NCBI GenBank assembly: GCA_017458805.1
Contig: JAFTAC010000285.1
Location: 1 to 17,304, forward strand
Direction: 5' to 3'
DNA length: 17,304 nucleotides
Source of the DNA: Victivallales bacterium
GTDB lineage: Bacteria > Verrucomicrobiota > Lentisphaeria > Oligosphaerales > Oligosphaeraceae
Shown here: positions 15,913 to 17,304 of the stretch, piece after piece
Layout of the letters: the number at the start of each line of letters is the position of its first letter
Position numbering within the stretch: the first letter of the stretch is position 1
Notes under the pieces: model-generated
What the model saw: only the letters and a program-made list of their open reading frames with translations
What the model was told of the DNA's origin: nothing
Database searches by the model: none
Made by a program: the position numbers and the translations under genes

Positions 15913-16998
15913 TTATTTATCCTCCTCGGGAACCTCGTAGTAGCAGGAAAACTTGGAATTGCAGAAGGAATCGCTGTTGATGAGGCTACGGCAGAACTCA
16001 CGGGTCGGATTCTCCGCATTCATGACCTGGCTCACCGTCTTGACGACATTGAGCTTTGTCTCTTCGTCGCCGCGCAGCGGCACCTTCAATGCCTCCACAC
16101 CGATTTGGCGCAAGTACTTGATGGCGCAAAGCCCGCAGGTCTGGAACATCAGGTGCGCCAGTTCGCCATCGACGCCCTGGCAGCCTGCGCATTTGTATTC
16201 GAAATTGGGATATGGCGGCGGCGTGGTCGCCAGCCATTCCTTGCGGAACTTGTCAACAGGGCTGCCCTCATTGAGCGATTCCCTTGGATGCTCAATCATG
16301 TACTCGACGACATCCTTCCAGTTGCTCGGGAAGCGGTTGGTCGAGGTAAAGTGGGCGCTTAGGACATCACCGCAGAGGTTTCTGCGCTTGCCGCTATGAA
16401 TGGAATGGCAATCCTCGTCATTGAAGTAGCAGCGATACCCGATGATCATCACCTCGTACTCCAGCTTGAGGTCTTTCAGGCCATCGATGATGGACTTCAT
16501 CTCGTTGATGGTCAGCTTTCTGGGGATGACCAGGCGCGTGATGTTCTTAAACTCCTCGCAGAAGAAGCGCACGGCCTCGCTGTTGAAGCAGCCCACTCCC
16601 GTGCTGATGTGCATCTCGCGCGTGATGCCCCATTTCTTCATGCAGTACATGACGGCAGGGTCGGCGACGATGTACCCGTCGGGATTCAGGGTCTCAAAAA
16701 GGTCGAGCATGTCATGGACCATCCCCATGCGGTCTGCGCCGTTGTCATGGGCGTTGACCGCCAGATTGACGGTGCCCCCGTAGTCGTGGATGCCCTTGAC
16801 GATGTCCCGCAGTTCGGAGACATTGGAGTAGTTGTAGGCGGGTCCCATCGTCCTGCGGTTCGGTCCCACCTCCCAGCCAAACTTGTCCAGCCAGGCGCGG
16901 GGCACATAGCCGATGAAAAACTCCTTTGCGCCTAATTCGATGAATTTGGCAACATTGGACGGCGTATCCGAACTGCCAAGGCCAAGGGTCATAAACAT
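15913..16998 (-). CDS. U32-family protein, divergent UbiU-like partner with extra CxxC motifs
   Basis: This 361-aa protein shows U32-type blocks: GAKEFFIGY at 23-31, VADPAVMYCMKKWG at 111-124, MHISTGVG at 129-136, and a signature-like EVMIIGYRC...DCHSIHS at 182-202. C190 and C197 are separated by six residues, exactly as C169/C176 in E. coli UbiU; C209 and C270 or C273 could complete a [4Fe-4S] site. Beyond the usual set it has C270xxC273 and C288xxC291, then C336, C346 and C352, so a second metal site is possible. The classical PAG start of UbiU/TrhP is replaced by LGLGSSDTP. ATG codons occur at 16998 and 16992; the first is annotated and neither has a strong Shine-Dalgarno site. It is the first gene after a structured 76-bp gap and probably opens an operon with the UbiV-like gene and miaB. 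The reaction is unknown; a role as the catalytic partner is inference. Confidence 0.68.
   Translation of the reverse strand: MFMTLGLGSSDTPSNVAKFIELGAKEFFIGYVPRAWLDKFGWEVGPNRRTMGPAYNYSNVSELRDIVKGIHDYGGTVNLAVNAHDNGADRMGMVHDMLDLFETLNPDGYIVADPAVMYCMKKWGITREMHISTGVGCFNSEAVRFFCEEFKNITRLVIPRKLTINEMKSIIDGLKDLKLEYEVMIIGYRCYFNDEDCHSIHSGKRRNLCGDVLSAHFTSTNRFPSNWKDVVEYMIEHPRESLNEGSPVDKFRKEWLATTPPPYPNFEYKCAGCQGVDGELAHLMFQTCGLCAIKYLRQIGVEALKVPLRGDEETKLNVVKTVSQVMNAENPTREFCRSLINSDSFCNSKFSCYYEVPEEDK
15921..15926 (-). promoter_or_regulatory. Strong Shine-Dalgarno site of the UbiV-like gene, inside the upstream CDS
   Basis: AGGAGG on the minus strand lies 8 nt before the ATG at 15912 and encodes part of the last residues (EED) of the upstream U32 protein. 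It is the best ribosome-binding site in the window and implies matched expression of the two U32 subunits. Confidence 0.8.
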
Positions 16999-17035
16999 AG
17001 TTGTAATCTCGCTGTTTGCTGTTTCTTACATGTGT

Positions 17036-17069
17036 GCGCTAATGTGCGCAGCAGGCTTGAAGGCTGCGC
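17036..17069. other. GC-rich stem-loop(s) in the gap between the SEC-C gene and the U32 pair
   Basis: GCGCAGC at 17046-17052 and GCTGCGC at 17063-17069 form a 7-bp stem with a 10-nt loop, beginning 5 nt past the SEC-C stop codon. An overlapping alternative pairs GCGC at 17036-17039 with its copy at 17046-17049. No T-run follows in the direction of transcription, so a typical intrinsic terminator is not supported; mRNA end protection, attenuation or a dispersed palindromic element are alternatives. The motif GCGCT-AA-TGTGCGCAGC at 17036-17052 matches GCGCT-TGTGCGCAGC at 6543-6557, apart from a 2-base insertion. Confidence 0.6.
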
Positions 17070-17074
17070 GCCTG

Positions 17075-17304
17075 TCAGGAACGCGGTTTGCCGTGGCACT
17101 CCTTGAAGGGCTTGCCACTGCCGCAGAAGCAGAGGCCATCGACCATCTTGTGAACTTTGGAAACGCTTCTGGCTGGGCGGTTTGCGGTGTCGGAGGTCTG
17201 GCGCTCCTTCAGGGAGACCACAGGCAGCGGCATGTTGTCGTTCATGACCTGCTTGCGCATCGAGCGCAATCTGCTCAAAATGGTCTTGGCGAGGACACGG
17301 CGAA
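17075..17304 (-). CDS. C-terminal part of a SEC-C motif protein, 5' end outside the window
   Basis: Seventy-five residues in an open frame reach the right edge without a stop, so the upstream TTG at 17278 need not be a start. The last residues contain CFCGSGKPFKECHG, which fits the CxC-x8-CH zinc-binding SEC-C motif. The stretch before it is basic, Ser/Thr-rich and probably a flexible linker, preceded by a helix-like segment (RRVLAKTILSRLRSMRKQ). In SecA this motif ends the protein after such a linker and binds SecB and ribosomes, so SecA is one candidate. The same motif also ends many unrelated proteins, and the linker lacks the usual GRNDPC block just before the motif. The identity therefore stays open; only the zinc motif is firm. 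A stem-loop begins 5 nt after the stop. Confidence 0.75.
   Translation of the reverse strand, partial: RRVLAKTILSRLRSMRKQVMNDNMPLPVVSLKERQTSDTANRPARSVSKVHKMVDGLCFCGSGKPFKECHGKPRS

Noticed and set aside
17046..17069. Rho-independent terminator after the SEC-C gene
   Set aside because: The stem is good but there is no T-run on the 3' side in the direction of transcription, so it is listed only as a stem-loop.

Overview
The window reads as an ordinary chromosomal stretch of a bacterium with moderate GC. All nine genes lie on the minus strand, so transcription runs from high to low coordinates. I infer, from gene style only, a member of the PVC superphylum (Lentisphaeria/Kiritimatiellae/Verrucomicrobia-like), probably anaerobic. 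The grounds are a GH106-type and a GH2-type glycoside hydrolase without signal peptides, divergent U32 proteins, a very long SNF2 ATPase, and weak use of Shine-Dalgarno sites. No rRNA or tRNA is present to confirm this.

Layout in the direction of transcription: (1) the C-terminal end of a protein with a SEC-C zinc motif, cut by the right edge; (2) a 76-bp gap with GC-rich stem-loops; (3) two abutting genes for divergent U32-family proteins that resemble the UbiU/UbiV pair in cysteine spacing; (4) miaB, the tRNA ms2i6A37 methylthiotransferase, 10 bp downstream; (5) a 1353-aa SNF2/HepA-type ATPase; (6) a GH2-like glycoside hydrolase; (7) a 153-bp gap with a four-copy, 33-bp tandem repeat of palindromic units; (8) a GH106-like (alpha-L-rhamnosidase-like) hydrolase; (9) uvrA; (10) an aminoglycoside-phosphotransferase-fold kinase that overlaps uvrA by 4 bp and runs off the left edge. 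Apart from the two gaps named, spacings are -4 to 18 bp, so one or a few long transcripts are likely. No stretch above 300 bp lacks a gene.

The genes fall into three themes. The two U32 genes and miaB suggest iron-sulfur RNA or cofactor modification. SNF2 and uvrA act on DNA or nucleoprotein, with a small-molecule kinase coupled to uvrA. The GH2/GH106 pair suggests intracellular trimming of imported plant or host oligosaccharides. I see no mobile element, CRISPR array or phage gene.

The most interesting features are the U32 pair beside miaB, which could be an oxygen-independent hydroxylation module, and the related GC-rich palindromic motif that occupies both of the only sizeable gaps.
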